DNA of 64,000 nt from Bacteroidales bacterium (GTDB lineage Bacteria > Bacteroidota > Bacteroidia > Bacteroidales > Marinilabiliaceae). This document shows positions 1 to 9,241 of the stretch, piece after piece. The stretch lies in assembly GCA_003249255.1 (NCBI GenBank), contig QKJP01000066.1, positions 1 to 64,000 of the forward strand, given 5' to 3'. The notes beneath the pieces were generated by a model. That model saw nothing but the letters and a program-made list of their open reading frames with translations, searched no databases and was not told the DNA's origin. A program made the position numbers and the translations under genes. Each line of letters opens with the position of its first letter. Position 1 is the stretch's first letter.

Positions 1-84
1 CGAAATAATCTCCGTTAAGAAGGTTTGCTTTTCCTCATCGCTTAGCTTCAGGAACTCTTGATGTAATTTATTTACTGCCGTCAT
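1..84 (-). CDS. N-terminus of an unidentified protein (cut by window edge)
   Basis: An ATG at 84-82 on the minus strand opens a frame that runs off the window start without a stop (28 codons). It begins MTAVNKLHQEFLKLSDEEK and is helical and charged. Too little remains to assign a family. The start is the only good one, because the sequence just upstream is AT-rich intergenic DNA. Confidence 0.5.
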   Translation of the reverse strand, partial: MTAVNKLHQEFLKLSDEEKQTFLTEIIS

Positions 85-130
85 TGAATCGCTTTTTGTA
101 AAGATAGTAAATAATTCATATCTATATTAG

Positions 131-376
131 AATAAAGCCTCATTATACTTATGTACGACAGGTTTGAATTGTTATGAAGATTTGTCTTTTTTACTTTGGT
201 ATATGGATAAAAATCGTCCGTTACCACCGGGTTCAGCTTTTGATTCTTATAGACAAATGGATTACGAAAGACGTAAAGCAGCAGGCTTTCCATATCCTTT
301 ATTTCCAAGTGAAATTCCCACGCCTGAATCAACACCGGAGCAACAGGAAGAGCGAGAAAGAATAGGAGGTTGGTAA
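131..376 (+). pseudogene. Truncated paralogue fragment of the neighbouring membrane protein
   Basis: A frame open from 131 (TTG at 164, stop at 376) encodes about 70 residues that closely match the C-terminus of the 354-residue protein at 547-1611. Both share WYMDKNRPLPPG, then an F-D-x-x-R-Q motif, ERRKA, a GFP(Y/F)P motif and a P-S-x-I-P-T-P-E-x-T-P motif. The N-terminal Cys-rich part and both membrane segments are missing, and there is no ATG or clear ribosome site. I read it as the 3' remnant of a tandem duplication. It could still be translated as a small soluble protein, but nothing in the sequence supports that. Confidence 0.7.
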
Positions 377-546
377 TTTTAATTGATGGTTGGGATATTC
401 AAGCCTTGCAAATTTAAGGCTCATGTCCCTAACAAATCGGTATAACTAGCAATAGGCAAAGAACTATAGGAATATTATTAGAGACACTCCATGTACATCT
501 CAGATTAGTTATACAAAATTAAATAGATTAAAATTAGTAGAGGGAT

Positions 547-1611
547 ATGAAGACGCTAAATGAAAAGCTTGAGTTTTGTAAGGTGTGCATTAAAGCGCAC
601 AGAGATTTAAAGGTGGGCTTGTTATGTAAATTAACCATGCAAAAACCGGATTTTGAAGAATCATGTCCGCATTATGAAAAAGCTCCAAAGTATATTCAAA
701 AGGCAGAAGAAGTGTATCGAAACGAAAAAGCTCAATATGATGATAAAATAGATTACACCTCATTGAAGTGGGCTGATCTGGAAGCCGGGGAAGAGGAAAT
801 ATTTTTGGTAGATAGAAAAAATATTGATGGCCACAAGTATTTATCAAAAGAGATTGTTTCCATAGGAGGTAAAGAACCCGGGTGGTGGAACATCGACAAA
901 GTTAAAGACATTGATTTGGCACAACAGATTAAAATTGTGGTAAATGATAAAAATTGGCTGAAATATTTTAAATACGGATTGCTTCTGGGGGCTTTTTTAA
1001 TGCTGCCCACCACTTTTTTTATGGGAACGGATGTCGAAAGTGGTACCGCATTAGCGCTGGGGCTGCTTTGTATACCAATTGTTGGTTTTATGGGATATTT
1101 GTTAGATTTATGGTTAACACCAACTAGGTATCGCTCCTTTGAGATCAATCGTAAAAATAGTGTGGTGAAGTTTCCAATTATTAAAGGAAAAAGATATGTC
1201 ATCCCATTTGAGAATTTTCATCTTCACTATCATGGTGCAGGAGGCTATAAAGTGAAATTTATTTATTCTTTGGGAATGTTAGATCCGGATGATCTACGCT
1301 CTGTTGAACCTGTTCCTTTTTTTAATAAATATTATGCAGATAAAGTAACCGAAGCTTTGTCCTTATGTGTTTGGTACATGGACAAAAACCGTCCTTTGCC
1401 TCCGGGTAGAGAGTTTGATCCTTTTCGTCAAGCAGATTTTGAACGGCGAAAGGCAGAAGGCTTTCCTTTTCCTATGTATCCGAGTGATATTCCCACACCT
1501 GAAGCTACACCTATGCAGCAAGCTGAACGTGAATTGTATTGGAAAGATGAAGATTATAAGATACCGGGATTGACTACTAAGTATAGATTAGAGAAAATAC
1601 CCTATTCGTAA
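547..1611 (+). CDS. Membrane protein with N-terminal Cys cluster, function unknown
   Basis: This protein has 354 residues. The first 45 hold a Cys pattern (FCKVC, LLCKLT, SCPHYEK) that recurs at the N-terminus of many uncharacterised Bacteroidota membrane proteins and could bind a metal. Two hydrophobic segments lie at about residues 145-160 and 167-190. A soluble C-terminal part follows, with a distinctive Pro-rich tail (WYMDKNRPLPPG and a repeated P-x-P pattern). The tail is repeated in the fragment just upstream (131-376). No catalytic motif is visible and I do not assign a function. The ATG at 547 follows a purine-rich stretch (AGAGGG). The gene stands alone, with a dispersed repeat downstream. 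Confidence 0.75.
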   Translation: MKTLNEKLEFCKVCIKAHRDLKVGLLCKLTMQKPDFEESCPHYEKAPKYIQKAEEVYRNEKAQYDDKIDYTSLKWADLEAGEEEIFLVDRKNIDGHKYLSKEIVSIGGKEPGWWNIDKVKDIDLAQQIKIVVNDKNWLKYFKYGLLLGAFLMLPTTFFMGTDVESGTALALGLLCIPIVGFMGYLLDLWLTPTRYRSFEINRKNSVVKFPIIKGKRYVIPFENFHLHYHGAGGYKVKFIYSLGMLDPDDLRSVEPVPFFNKYYADKVTEALSLCVWYMDKNRPLPPGREFDPFRQADFERRKAEGFPFPMYPSDIPTPEATPMQQAERELYWKDEDYKIPGLTTKYRLEKIPYS

Positions 1612-1699
1612 TAAACAAAAATTGGTAGTGAGAAAACAATAAATATTGTTCTTTATACTAAGCTGTTGCCTAATATTTGTTCTCTAGGTTCTAATTATC

Positions 1700-1852
1700 A
1701 GGGATTTCACCTTTGATATATCTTGTTAGAGACAGTGGTTAACCACATGTTATTTTGACAGGATTTACCTGATTGACAGGACTACTGGCATGATTTGTTT
1801 AAGAAAAATCTTGTAAATCCTGTTAATCCCTTGTCTTAAAAGCGATTTCCCT
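1700..1852 (-). repeat. Dispersed ~150-bp intergenic repeat, copy A (inverted)
   Basis: The reverse complement of this stretch aligns along its length with 10961-11115 and, less closely, with 28602-28747. Shared blocks are CTTTTAAGAC, GATTAACAGG, TTTACAAGATTTTT, CATGTGGTTAA and TACAAGA-like. Internal inverted repeats (ACAGGATTTAC and GTAAATCCTGT) would let it fold. It lies between the membrane protein and the SNF2 gene. No open frame was found. Confidence 0.8.
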
Positions 1853-1872
1853 GCTCTAACTATCTACAAAGC

Positions 1873-1903
1873 TTTGTGAGTGCATTTAAAATTCATACTT
1901 TTG
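1873..1903 (+). promoter_or_regulatory. Bacteroidota-type promoter for SNF2 helicase
   Basis: A TTTG at 1873-1876 lies 19 bp before TACTTTTG at 1896-1903, matching the TTTG / TAnnTTTG consensus. The expected start of transcription is about 1910. This rules out the upstream GTG at 1880 and favours the ATG at 1922. Confidence 0.75.
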
Positions 1904-1921
1904 CCCGCAAATTTGTTCGAA

Positions 1922-4900
1922 ATGGATAGTTTATTTGAATTTGCTCCCGATAAGCCTGAATTACCGGAAGGAATTGCCGGTGTTGAATTAAGTGATGTGG
2001 AGGCTGTTGTTTTAAAGACTCTGGCCTTTGTTAATGAACCAATGTCAAAGTCTGCCACTAAGGATTTAGCTAAGAGTATTTTGGCTTGTGTACCATTGTA
2101 TTATGATATAAAGGCAAAAAGTATAAATGACAGTATTAATTCTTTGCAGGATAAAGGGATACTTTTGAATACTTCCATTGGGTATAATGTTCAGCCACAG
2201 ATTGTTGGAAAGATATTGCCCTTAGCGCAAGAAAACCAAGTGCTTATAAGAGCAGCAGTGTCCTATTTTTCTAATCATTATTCGTATCAATACCGTGAAA
2301 AAGCAGGGCATTTGGCCATTTTAGCCAATGATTCGGATGTATTGGATGAAATTTTTCACCTTTCAAAACCATATAGTTGGGTAAATACCAACGAGAAGTT
2401 AAGAACCAGTTTGTTACATTTAGGAAACTTGGCTTTAATAAAACCATTTCTTTCAATTTTTGCAGAATCCAAGCGGATAGATTTTTTAATGGATCTACCG
2501 TTTTCTTTACATTACGAATATTTTGAGCAGCTTAAAGAAATTTATTTAGATAAAAGCATAAAGCTACCCCATGCTGTAAAATACAATTATGCCTCTTGTG
2601 CTCAATTGATTCTTCCTTTAGAAGAGGTGCTTGAAATAAATAACGCTCTTGGCTTAGGCGATGAAAGTTTGTTTTTTACCAAACTATTGCAAGGAGATGT
2701 GCAAGCTGCACTTGATTCAGGAGCTGTTTTTTTAGCCTATATCCAGGAACAAGGAAAGCATAAGCGTAAAGAGCTTCCAGGTGTTTATGGTTTATTGTAT
2801 GCCATTGTATTGATGAGTTCAGGAAACTCTAAAAATATGTCAGATGCAGCAACCTTTTTACGAAGTGCCATAAAAGTATTGCCGGAATCCAATGAATATC
2901 CAAATCCATTTAAAGGCTTTGCAAAGATTGCTTTGCTTTTTGCTAATCATAAATTAGGGAAGTCTAAGACAAATGCCAATGAGATTCATTTTGCTTTTCC
3001 AAAAGTTTTTCATCTTCAGTTTTTAACGGCTGTATTAAGCTGGTTTGGCAAGCCAATGGCAGGTGCACAATATCCTTTTTTTTCCACCGAAAAAGAAGAG
3101 TTTGAATTTCGTGCAGCCGGATTAAAGCAGGAAGATGATTCGCCTACGTTTAGTGAAAAGCGTTTAGAGCAGTTGCGAGCTCAATTTAATGCAACACCTT
3201 TAGCCGAACTCTACCAGCCCGAAGAAGCCTGGGAAGATGTATTGTCGATCTTAGAAAGTGCATTAACTACCAAGACTACCGAAAAAAAGGATGTTAAGAA
3301 TAAGCGCTTGATATGGGCTGTAGATCCTTTAAATCCTTATAGCTTACGTTGCTTAGAGCAAACGGCCAATAAAAATGGGTGGTCTGTGGCAAAAGAACGT
3401 TCTTTATCGCGTTTATTAAATGCCATACCGGCTCATGCAACAGAGAACGATCAGGCTGTTTTTGCTTGTTTGCGTAAAGGTTATTATGGCGAAATAGAGC
3501 CAAAGAATTGGCATACTCTCATACAAGTATTGGCCAAACATCCGGATGTTTACACCGAATTTGAACCTTTTTTACCCTTAAAAATACGTGAAGAAGAAGC
3601 CCAAATTCAAATAAATAAAAGTTCGAAAGGTGCCACGTTAAAGTTAGTTCCCGAATCACCCGAAGAGCGAATTGTAATGGAAACGCCAACCAGCTATATT
3701 TACATTCATTGGTCGGCTAAAGCATTACAGATTTATAATGTATTGTCTGATTCGAACTTAAAAGAGATCACTATTCCTCAAAAAGGGATGAAGAAAGCCA
3801 AACCGGTTATCGATCGCCTAAGTGAAGTAATGCCTGTTGCCGGAGATTTTTCTGAAAGTAGTGCATCAAAGCAGAAAAGTGCAAATATTCCGGTCTTGCA
3901 GTTAACTCCAGTCAATAATGAATTGCATGTTCAATTATTAATTGAGGTGATCGATGGTGAAGAAGCGCGTTTTGTTCCCGGCATTGGCTCTGCTGAGGTG
4001 ATGGTAAAGGATACGAATGGCGTTAATTATACCATTGTTCGTAATTTGAAAAAAGAAAAGAACATTCTTCTAGAACTGGCTGATCGTATTTGGTGGTTAC
4101 AGGAAATGAAAAACTCATCACCTCAGGTTTTTATCGATACAGAAGAGGATATTTTGGAGTTTCTATCCGAAGTGAAAGAACATGCACCTGCTGTAAAAGT
4201 GATTTGGCCAAAAGGTGAGCGTTTACGAGTGGCCAAAGTGGTGACTTCTGCAGATATCAACATAAATGTAAAGCGTTCTGAAAAATGGTTTGATGTTAAA
4301 GGAGAAGTGCAAGTTGCTGACGATAAGAAACTCTCCATACAAAAGTTATTAGAGCAATCGAAAGGCGGAACAGTTAAATACATTCAGCTAGATGATAAGA
4401 CTTATTTAAGTATCTGTAATGATCTTCAAAAGCGTTTAGCAGCCTTAGATGCTGTTGCTCATCAAAAAGGAGATAAGTTATTGGTTCACCCTTTAGGATC
4501 GGGCAATGTTGAGAATTTTATTGAGGGAGTAGAGCAAGTTACTACCGACAAATGGTGGAAAGAGCATCAAACGAAGTTGCAAGAAATCAAAAATTATCAG
4601 CCCTCACTTGCTAAAAATTTACAGGCCGAATTAAGACCATATCAAGCAGAAGGAGTTCTTTGGCTCGATCGTTTGTATAACTGGGGTGTGGGGGCTTGCT
4701 TGGCTGATGATATGGGATTGGGAAAAACCATTCAGGCCATTAGTATGCTACTAAAGTACGCTCAAAACGGCCCAAGTTTAGTATTGGCACCATCATCGGT
4801 TTGTGCCAACTGGATGAAAGAGATCGTTCGTTTTGCACCTACGCTTAATCCGCTTGAATTAAAAGCTCAAAATCGTGAGGCTCATATCGAAGACTTAGTT

Positions 4901-6001
4901 GCTCATGATGTATTAGTGGTAAGTTATGGCATCATTCAGGCTAATCCCGATCTCTTGGCGACTCGTGTTTGGAACATTGTTATATTAGATGAAGCACATG
5001 CCATCAAGAATGCCAAAAGTGTACGTAGTAAAGCGGTGATGAAATTGGAAGCTCAGTTTAAGGTCATCACTACGGGTACGCCTATTCAAAACCATTTGAG
5101 TGAGCTGTGGAATTTGTTTCAGTTCATTAACCCTGGTATGTTAGGTACTTACGATCAGTTTAATCGCAAATTTGCTTTAGGCGATGGTTTTGATCATAGT
5201 CGTGAAGCGCGTAAAGCATTAAACAAATACATTGCTCCATTTATCTTACGTCGAAATAAAAGTGATGTATTGGATGATTTACCGGAGAAAACAGAAATTA
5301 CACTGTCGATCTCACTATCAGACCAGGAGCGTGAAATATATGAGGTTTTACGACAAGAAGCCGTAGAGAACATAAAAGGAAGTGATGAAGCGGGTCAATC
5401 AAAGCACCTTCGCATTTTAGCAGAAATCACTAAACTGCGTCAAATGAGTTGTCATCCTCAATTGGTTATTCCCGAAAGTGAAGTGCCAAGTTCTAAATTA
5501 ACTGCGTTGGAAAGCTTGGTGGAGGATTTACTGGATGCGAACCATAAAGCTTTGGTGTTTTCTCAGTTTACAAAGCATCTAGCCTTAATTCGTGCGATGT
5601 TAGATCGTAAAGGAATATCCTATCAATATTTAGACGGATCGACCCCTGCGAAACAACGAGAAGCGGCTATTTCAGATTTTCAAAACGGTAAAAGTGATTT
5701 GTTCTTAATCAGTTTGAAAGCCGGGGGAGTAGGACTTAATTTAACAGCAGCTGATTATGTGATTCACATGGATCCGTGGTGGAATCCGGCCATTGAAGAT
5801 CAGGCATCAGACAGGGCTCACCGCATTGGACAACAGCGACCTGTTACCATTTACCGTTTAATTGCAGAGGATACTATTGAGGAGAAGATTGTGAAAATGC
5901 ACCATGATAAACGTGATTTAGCGGATCAGTTGTTGGCTGATACGGATCAATCAGCTAAAATATCATCCGAAGATTTATTTGGATTGATTTTAGAGAAATA
6001 A
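1922..6001 (+). CDS. SNF2-family DNA helicase/translocase
   Basis: This protein has about 1359 residues from the ATG at 1922. The longer frame from a GTG at 1880 would begin inside the promoter. The C-terminal half is a complete Swi2/Snf2 ATPase: Walker A DDMGLGKT, the DEAH box ILDEAHAIKN, motif III TGTPIQN, and the helicase C-terminal motifs SLKAGGVGLNLTAADYV and DRAHRIGQQRPV. The roughly 900-residue N-terminal part is mostly uncharacterised and carries no nuclease motif I can see. Such proteins translocate on double-stranded DNA and remodel DNA-protein complexes; the target here is unknown. It is monocistronic with its own promoter. Confidence 0.9.
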   Translation: MDSLFEFAPDKPELPEGIAGVELSDVEAVVLKTLAFVNEPMSKSATKDLAKSILACVPLYYDIKAKSINDSINSLQDKGILLNTSIGYNVQPQIVGKILPLAQENQVLIRAAVSYFSNHYSYQYREKAGHLAILANDSDVLDEIFHLSKPYSWVNTNEKLRTSLLHLGNLALIKPFLSIFAESKRIDFLMDLPFSLHYEYFEQLKEIYLDKSIKLPHAVKYNYASCAQLILPLEEVLEINNALGLGDESLFFTKLLQGDVQAALDSGAVFLAYIQEQGKHKRKELPGVYGLLYAIVLMSSGNSKNMSDAATFLRSAIKVLPESNEYPNPFKGFAKIALLFANHKLGKSKTNANEIHFAFPKVFHLQFLTAVLSWFGKPMAGAQYPFFSTEKEEFEFRAAGLKQEDDSPTFSEKRLEQLRAQFNATPLAELYQPEEAWEDVLSILESALTTKTTEKKDVKNKRLIWAVDPLNPYSLRCLEQTANKNGWSVAKERSLSRLLNAIPAHATENDQAVFACLRKGYYGEIEPKNWHTLIQVLAKHPDVYTEFEPFLPLKIREEEAQIQINKSSKGATLKLVPESPEERIVMETPTSYIYIHWSAKALQIYNVLSDSNLKEITIPQKGMKKAKPVIDRLSEVMPVAGDFSESSASKQKSANIPVLQLTPVNNELHVQLLIEVIDGEEARFVPGIGSAEVMVKDTNGVNYTIVRNLKKEKNILLELADRIWWLQEMKNSSPQVFIDTEEDILEFLSEVKEHAPAVKVIWPKGERLRVAKVVTSADININVKRSEKWFDVKGEVQVADDKKLSIQKLLEQSKGGTVKYIQLDDKTYLSICNDLQKRLAALDAVAHQKGDKLLVHPLGSGNVENFIEGVEQVTTDKWWKEHQTKLQEIKNYQPSLAKNLQAELRPYQAEGVLWLDRLYNWGVGACLADDMGLGKTIQAISMLLKYAQNGPSLVLAPSSVCANWMKEIVRFAPTLNPLELKAQNREAHIEDLVAHDVLVVSYGIIQANPDLLATRVWNIVILDEAHAIKNAKSVRSKAVMKLEAQFKVITTGTPIQNHLSELWNLFQFINPGMLGTYDQFNRKFALGDGFDHSREARKALNKYIAPFILRRNKSDVLDDLPEKTEITLSISLSDQEREIYEVLRQEAVENIKGSDEAGQSKHLRILAEITKLRQMSCHPQLVIPESEVPSSKLTALESLVEDLLDANHKALVFSQFTKHLALIRAMLDRKGISYQYLDGSTPAKQREAAISDFQNGKSDLFLISLKAGGVGLNLTAADYVIHMDPWWNPAIEDQASDRAHRIGQQRPVTIYRLIAEDTIEEKIVKMHHDKRDLADQLLADTDQSAKISSEDLFGLILEK

Positions 6002-6079
6002 GAGGGGTGTTTTGTTATGTTCGCATTAGTGGTTGACATTTCTCTTTCATAGGACTAACTTTCTTTTAAAAAGGAAGTT

Positions 6080-7048
6080 ATGGAAACTAAACGGTTTAGG
6101 AATTTTATAAGTGGTATGAATGAGCTTAACTCACATCAATTCAGGCTACTTGAAGAAAATGTTAAGGCTCATGTTCTCAAAAACAAAGTAGAAGCAAATT
6201 TAGAGACTCGATACGATAAGCTTTTTTGTCCCCATTGTAAGAGTTCAGAAAAAGTTCGTTGGGGGAAAAGGCAAGGTATACAACGCTATAAGTGCAAAGC
6301 TTGTAAGAAGACTTACAATAGCTTGAGTGGAACTCCTTTGGCTCGGTTGCGAAAGAAAGAGCTGTGGTTGGAGTATGCTTCTTGCTTGGTAAATGGCGTC
6401 AGTATTCGGAAGGCAGCCGCTTTATGTAGCGTACATAAAAGTACCAGCTTTAGGTGGCGCCACCGTTTCTTGTATAATGCAAAAACAATCTTGCCCAAAG
6501 TATTAAATGGAATTGTTGAAGCGGAAGAAACCTACTTTCAAAAATCAGAAAAAGGAAATAAAAATCTAAATCGGAAAGCCAGAAAACGTGGCGGGCAAGC
6601 AGGTAGAGGAAAAGAAAAAGTTTGTGTTTTAATATGTAGAGACCGATATAAAAACACAATGGATAAGATTTTTGAGACCTTTAGAAGTGACAAGTTGAAG
6701 CAAGAGTTGACGCCTAGAATTGATAAAGATGCGTTGTTTTGCAGTGATGGTAAGCCTGTTTATAAGCGGTTTGTTAAGGAGTCTAACTATCGCCACGGCT
6801 GTTTGAATCTCTCTAAAGGTCTGGACGTGATAAAGGAGATTGTTCACATCCGGAATGTTACAAATTACCATAGTCGTTTAAGGCAATGGTTGCATCGCTT
6901 TCATGGCGTAGCCACTAAGTATTTAGACAACTATTTATCCTGGTTTCGGGAACTGGATGAATTCTCCACAGAAATAGAGCCGGAGGTTTTGTTGCATCGA
7001 GCAAAAGTCCCCGGGAAATATAAAACTCAACCTTTAACGATCACATAG
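6080..7048 (+). CDS. IS1595/ISXO2-like transposase
   Basis: This protein has 322 residues. An N-terminal zinc ribbon (CPHCKSSEK then CKACKKTY) is followed by an HTH-like segment and an ISXO2-type DDE domain. It contains SDGKPVYKRF around the second catalytic Asp and the family signature HSRLRQWLHRFHG then ATKYLDNYL. The first catalytic Asp, normally in a V-D-E-T context, is replaced here by Glu (EAEETYF). AAGGAAG lies just before the ATG. I found no convincing terminal inverted repeats or target-site duplication in the 80 bp upstream or 150 bp downstream. It may therefore be a stranded or domesticated copy. It is a single intact frame. Confidence 0.85.
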   Translation: METKRFRNFISGMNELNSHQFRLLEENVKAHVLKNKVEANLETRYDKLFCPHCKSSEKVRWGKRQGIQRYKCKACKKTYNSLSGTPLARLRKKELWLEYASCLVNGVSIRKAAALCSVHKSTSFRWRHRFLYNAKTILPKVLNGIVEAEETYFQKSEKGNKNLNRKARKRGGQAGRGKEKVCVLICRDRYKNTMDKIFETFRSDKLKQELTPRIDKDALFCSDGKPVYKRFVKESNYRHGCLNLSKGLDVIKEIVHIRNVTNYHSRLRQWLHRFHGVATKYLDNYLSWFRELDEFSTEIEPEVLLHRAKVPGKYKTQPLTIT

Positions 7049-7207
7049 CAAAATAGAAAACTTTTAGTTCTTGTGTAAGTTCATAAATCTTAGGTAGTTT
7101 GTGGCATGGAAAATAAAAAGTATTCAGAGATTAAGAATGAAAATTTTCAGTAGGCCATTTTTTCGTATCTTGGGCTTCGTGTTAATGATGTTCCAAATTG
7201 TGAAGAA

Positions 7208-8383
7208 ATGAACCCACAAAAGCCTACCATACTTTTAGTAGATGATTCACCTGTAAATATTGAAGTTTTAAAAGAGACTTTGTCCCGGTACAACTTATTA
7301 ACTGCGATGAGTGGGGATGAGGCTTTGGAGCTTGCATTCTCACGAGCTACCATTGATCTCATTTTGTTAGATGTCATCATGCCGGGGATGGATGGTTACG
7401 AGGTGTGCGGTCATCTTAAAAACAATGAGTTAACGAAGGATATTCCAATCATTTTTATCACCGGACAAACAGAAACGAATGATATTGTAAAAGGGTTTGA
7501 AGTTGGAGCTATCGATTATATCACCAAGCCATTTAATTTTGTTGAGCTTAAGGTAAGGGTAAAGAATCATTTAGCCATTAAGTTAGGCCGTGATCAGAAC
7601 CAACGTTTAATGCGAAAGATTGAAGGTGTCAATAAAAAACTGACCCAAAGTATTACTTATGCCAAAAAGATTCAAAATGCATCATTACCAAGTTCCGACT
7701 ATCTGGAGCGAGTATTACCTGAGCATTTTGTGATGTTACGTCCGCGTGATATCGTAAGTGGTGATTTTTATTGGGTAGGGCAGGTTGATGCGAAAGTGAT
7801 ATTGGTTGCTGCTGATTGCACCGGTCATGGGGTTCCGGGAGCAATTATGAGCATGTTTGGAATTGCATTTCTACATGAGATTATTGGAATAGGTGGTTTA
7901 ACCCGTCCGGCAGAGATATTAAATGAATTACGTCGCATTGTAATAGAGTCTTTAAAACAGGACGAAAACAGTGAAGTCAAAGATGGAATGGACATTAGTA
8001 TTGCTACCATTGATGCTCCGGAAGGGAAAATTGAATATGCAGGTGCTTTTAATTCCATGTTCCTGATTCGAAACAGTGAATTAAACGTTATTCCAGCCGA
8101 TCACATGCCGGTATCTTATGGTGAAATTCACCGTTCGTTTACCAATCATGAAATAGTTTATCAACCGGGCGATTGTTTCTATTTGTTCTCAGATGGTTTT
8201 GCCTCCCAGTTTGGAGGTACAAGAGATAAGAAGCTAATGCAAAAAGGTTTCCGTAAGCTTATTATGGAAAATCATCTTCGCCCAATGGCTAAGCAAAAGC
8301 AGGTTTTTGAGACCTTTTTTGATAAATGGAAAGGGACCACAGATCAGATTGATGATGTGTTGCTGTTAGGATTTAGGATGTAG
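7208..8383 (+). CDS. Response regulator with SpoIIE-type PP2C phosphatase output
   Basis: This protein has 391 residues. Residues 1-125 form a receiver domain: acidic pair D12-D13, phospho-acceptor D55 (LLDVIMPGMDG), T85 and K107 (ITKPF). A helical linker (about 135-160, SITYAKKIQNAS) leads to a SpoIIE/PP2C Ser phosphatase domain (about 165-391) with SGDFYW, AADCTGHGVPGA and FSDGFA metal-binding motifs. In the family, phosphorylation controls dephosphorylation of an anti-sigma antagonist or another phosphoprotein. No partner kinase or anti-anti-sigma factor lies nearby, so the pathway cannot be named. A weak -7 box (TATCTTGG, one mismatch) lies about 40 bp upstream. Confidence 0.9.
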   Translation: MNPQKPTILLVDDSPVNIEVLKETLSRYNLLTAMSGDEALELAFSRATIDLILLDVIMPGMDGYEVCGHLKNNELTKDIPIIFITGQTETNDIVKGFEVGAIDYITKPFNFVELKVRVKNHLAIKLGRDQNQRLMRKIEGVNKKLTQSITYAKKIQNASLPSSDYLERVLPEHFVMLRPRDIVSGDFYWVGQVDAKVILVAADCTGHGVPGAIMSMFGIAFLHEIIGIGGLTRPAEILNELRRIVIESLKQDENSEVKDGMDISIATIDAPEGKIEYAGAFNSMFLIRNSELNVIPADHMPVSYGEIHRSFTNHEIVYQPGDCFYLFSDGFASQFGGTRDKKLMQKGFRKLIMENHLRPMAKQKQVFETFFDKWKGTTDQIDDVLLLGFRM

Positions 8384-8531
8384 TTTTCTGCCTGAACGCT
8401 TTAGAATGATAAAAAAGTCTTGTTGATCTAATCTTCCAATAATAACTAATCAACTTAAACTTTAGTTATTTTACTGAAACCACAGGAAATCGAAAAGAAT
8501 AACTCCCTGTGTTTTCAGCAAAAGGTAAGTT

Positions 8532-8909
8532 TTAAAGCTTACTCATAAATTTCTCAGTGTCGATTACAAAACGATCATGTTTGGAATTACCGATTTTATC
8601 ACCACTCTCGTCTTTGCAAATAATATCATAAGATACTTTACGGCCATCCACGGCAGTAACTGTTGCTTCACATGTTATTTTTGCACCAAGTGGAGATGCT
8701 TTCATGTGGTTAGCATTGATCATAATGCCTACAGAGTCAGATCCTTCCGGTAAGTGTGGACGAATCATATCTAAAGCTACATTTTCCATGAGAGCTATCA
8801 TGGCAGGTGTACCAAATACATCTAATCCACCCGAGCCAAGTGATTTAGCACTATCTTTTTCTGCTACAGTAATCGTCTTTTCTGCTTTTAATCCAACAGG
8901 TATTTCCAT
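8532..8909 (-). CDS. FlK-like hotdog thioesterase
   Basis: This protein has 125 residues with the single hotdog-fold layout of the fluoroacetyl-CoA thioesterase-like family. It has the conserved segment SGGLDVFGTPAMIALMENVA (helix with catalytic Glu), then VGIMINANHMKASPLG and a beta-rich C-terminus. Family members hydrolyse small acyl-CoAs; the substrate is not evident. It converges with the response regulator gene, leaving about 150 bp between them. Length and composition are normal for the family. Confidence 0.8.
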   Translation of the reverse strand: MEIPVGLKAEKTITVAEKDSAKSLGSGGLDVFGTPAMIALMENVALDMIRPHLPEGSDSVGIMINANHMKASPLGAKITCEATVTAVDGRKVSYDIICKDESGDKIGNSKHDRFVIDTEKFMSKL

Positions 8910-9241
8910 TTTTTATGTTTTAAAGTTTTTAAGTCTCGATAATTATCAGGATGGTATTAGAATTTAGTTTTTTTCATGTACCTCCTCAAGTTTTTGGGAT
9001 TTATTCCTGCAAAAATAAAGGAAAACTCCTGAGCAAGGTTCTTTTTTACGCAATTCAGTTTCATTTTAAACAAAAAAATGACCGTAAACAGTTTTTGGTG
9101 TAATCGTCGTGAGTAAAACCGAAAACTTTTTAGATCTGCCTGCATTCATTTTTTTGTTCAGCCCTCTTGTGCTTTAAGTCGTGAAAATATTGAATACTTA
9201 GAAAGCTAATTTGCACTTCTGCACTTTAATATTTTAAACTT
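8910..9241. other. Intergenic stretch, no gene recognised
   Basis: These 332 bp separate two minus-strand genes. They are AT-rich. A 62-codon minus-strand frame here has no codon bias or ribosome site and I do not support it. Confidence 0.5.

Noticed and set aside
5990-7207. Complete insertion sequence with terminal inverted repeats
   Set aside because: Comparing both flanks by eye gave only a weak match (ACTAAC/ACTAAA near TTTTC); not enough to define ends.
8957-9145. 62-codon minus-strand frame
   Set aside because: No ribosome site, odd composition (Lys/Phe/Arg) and no neighbour support.
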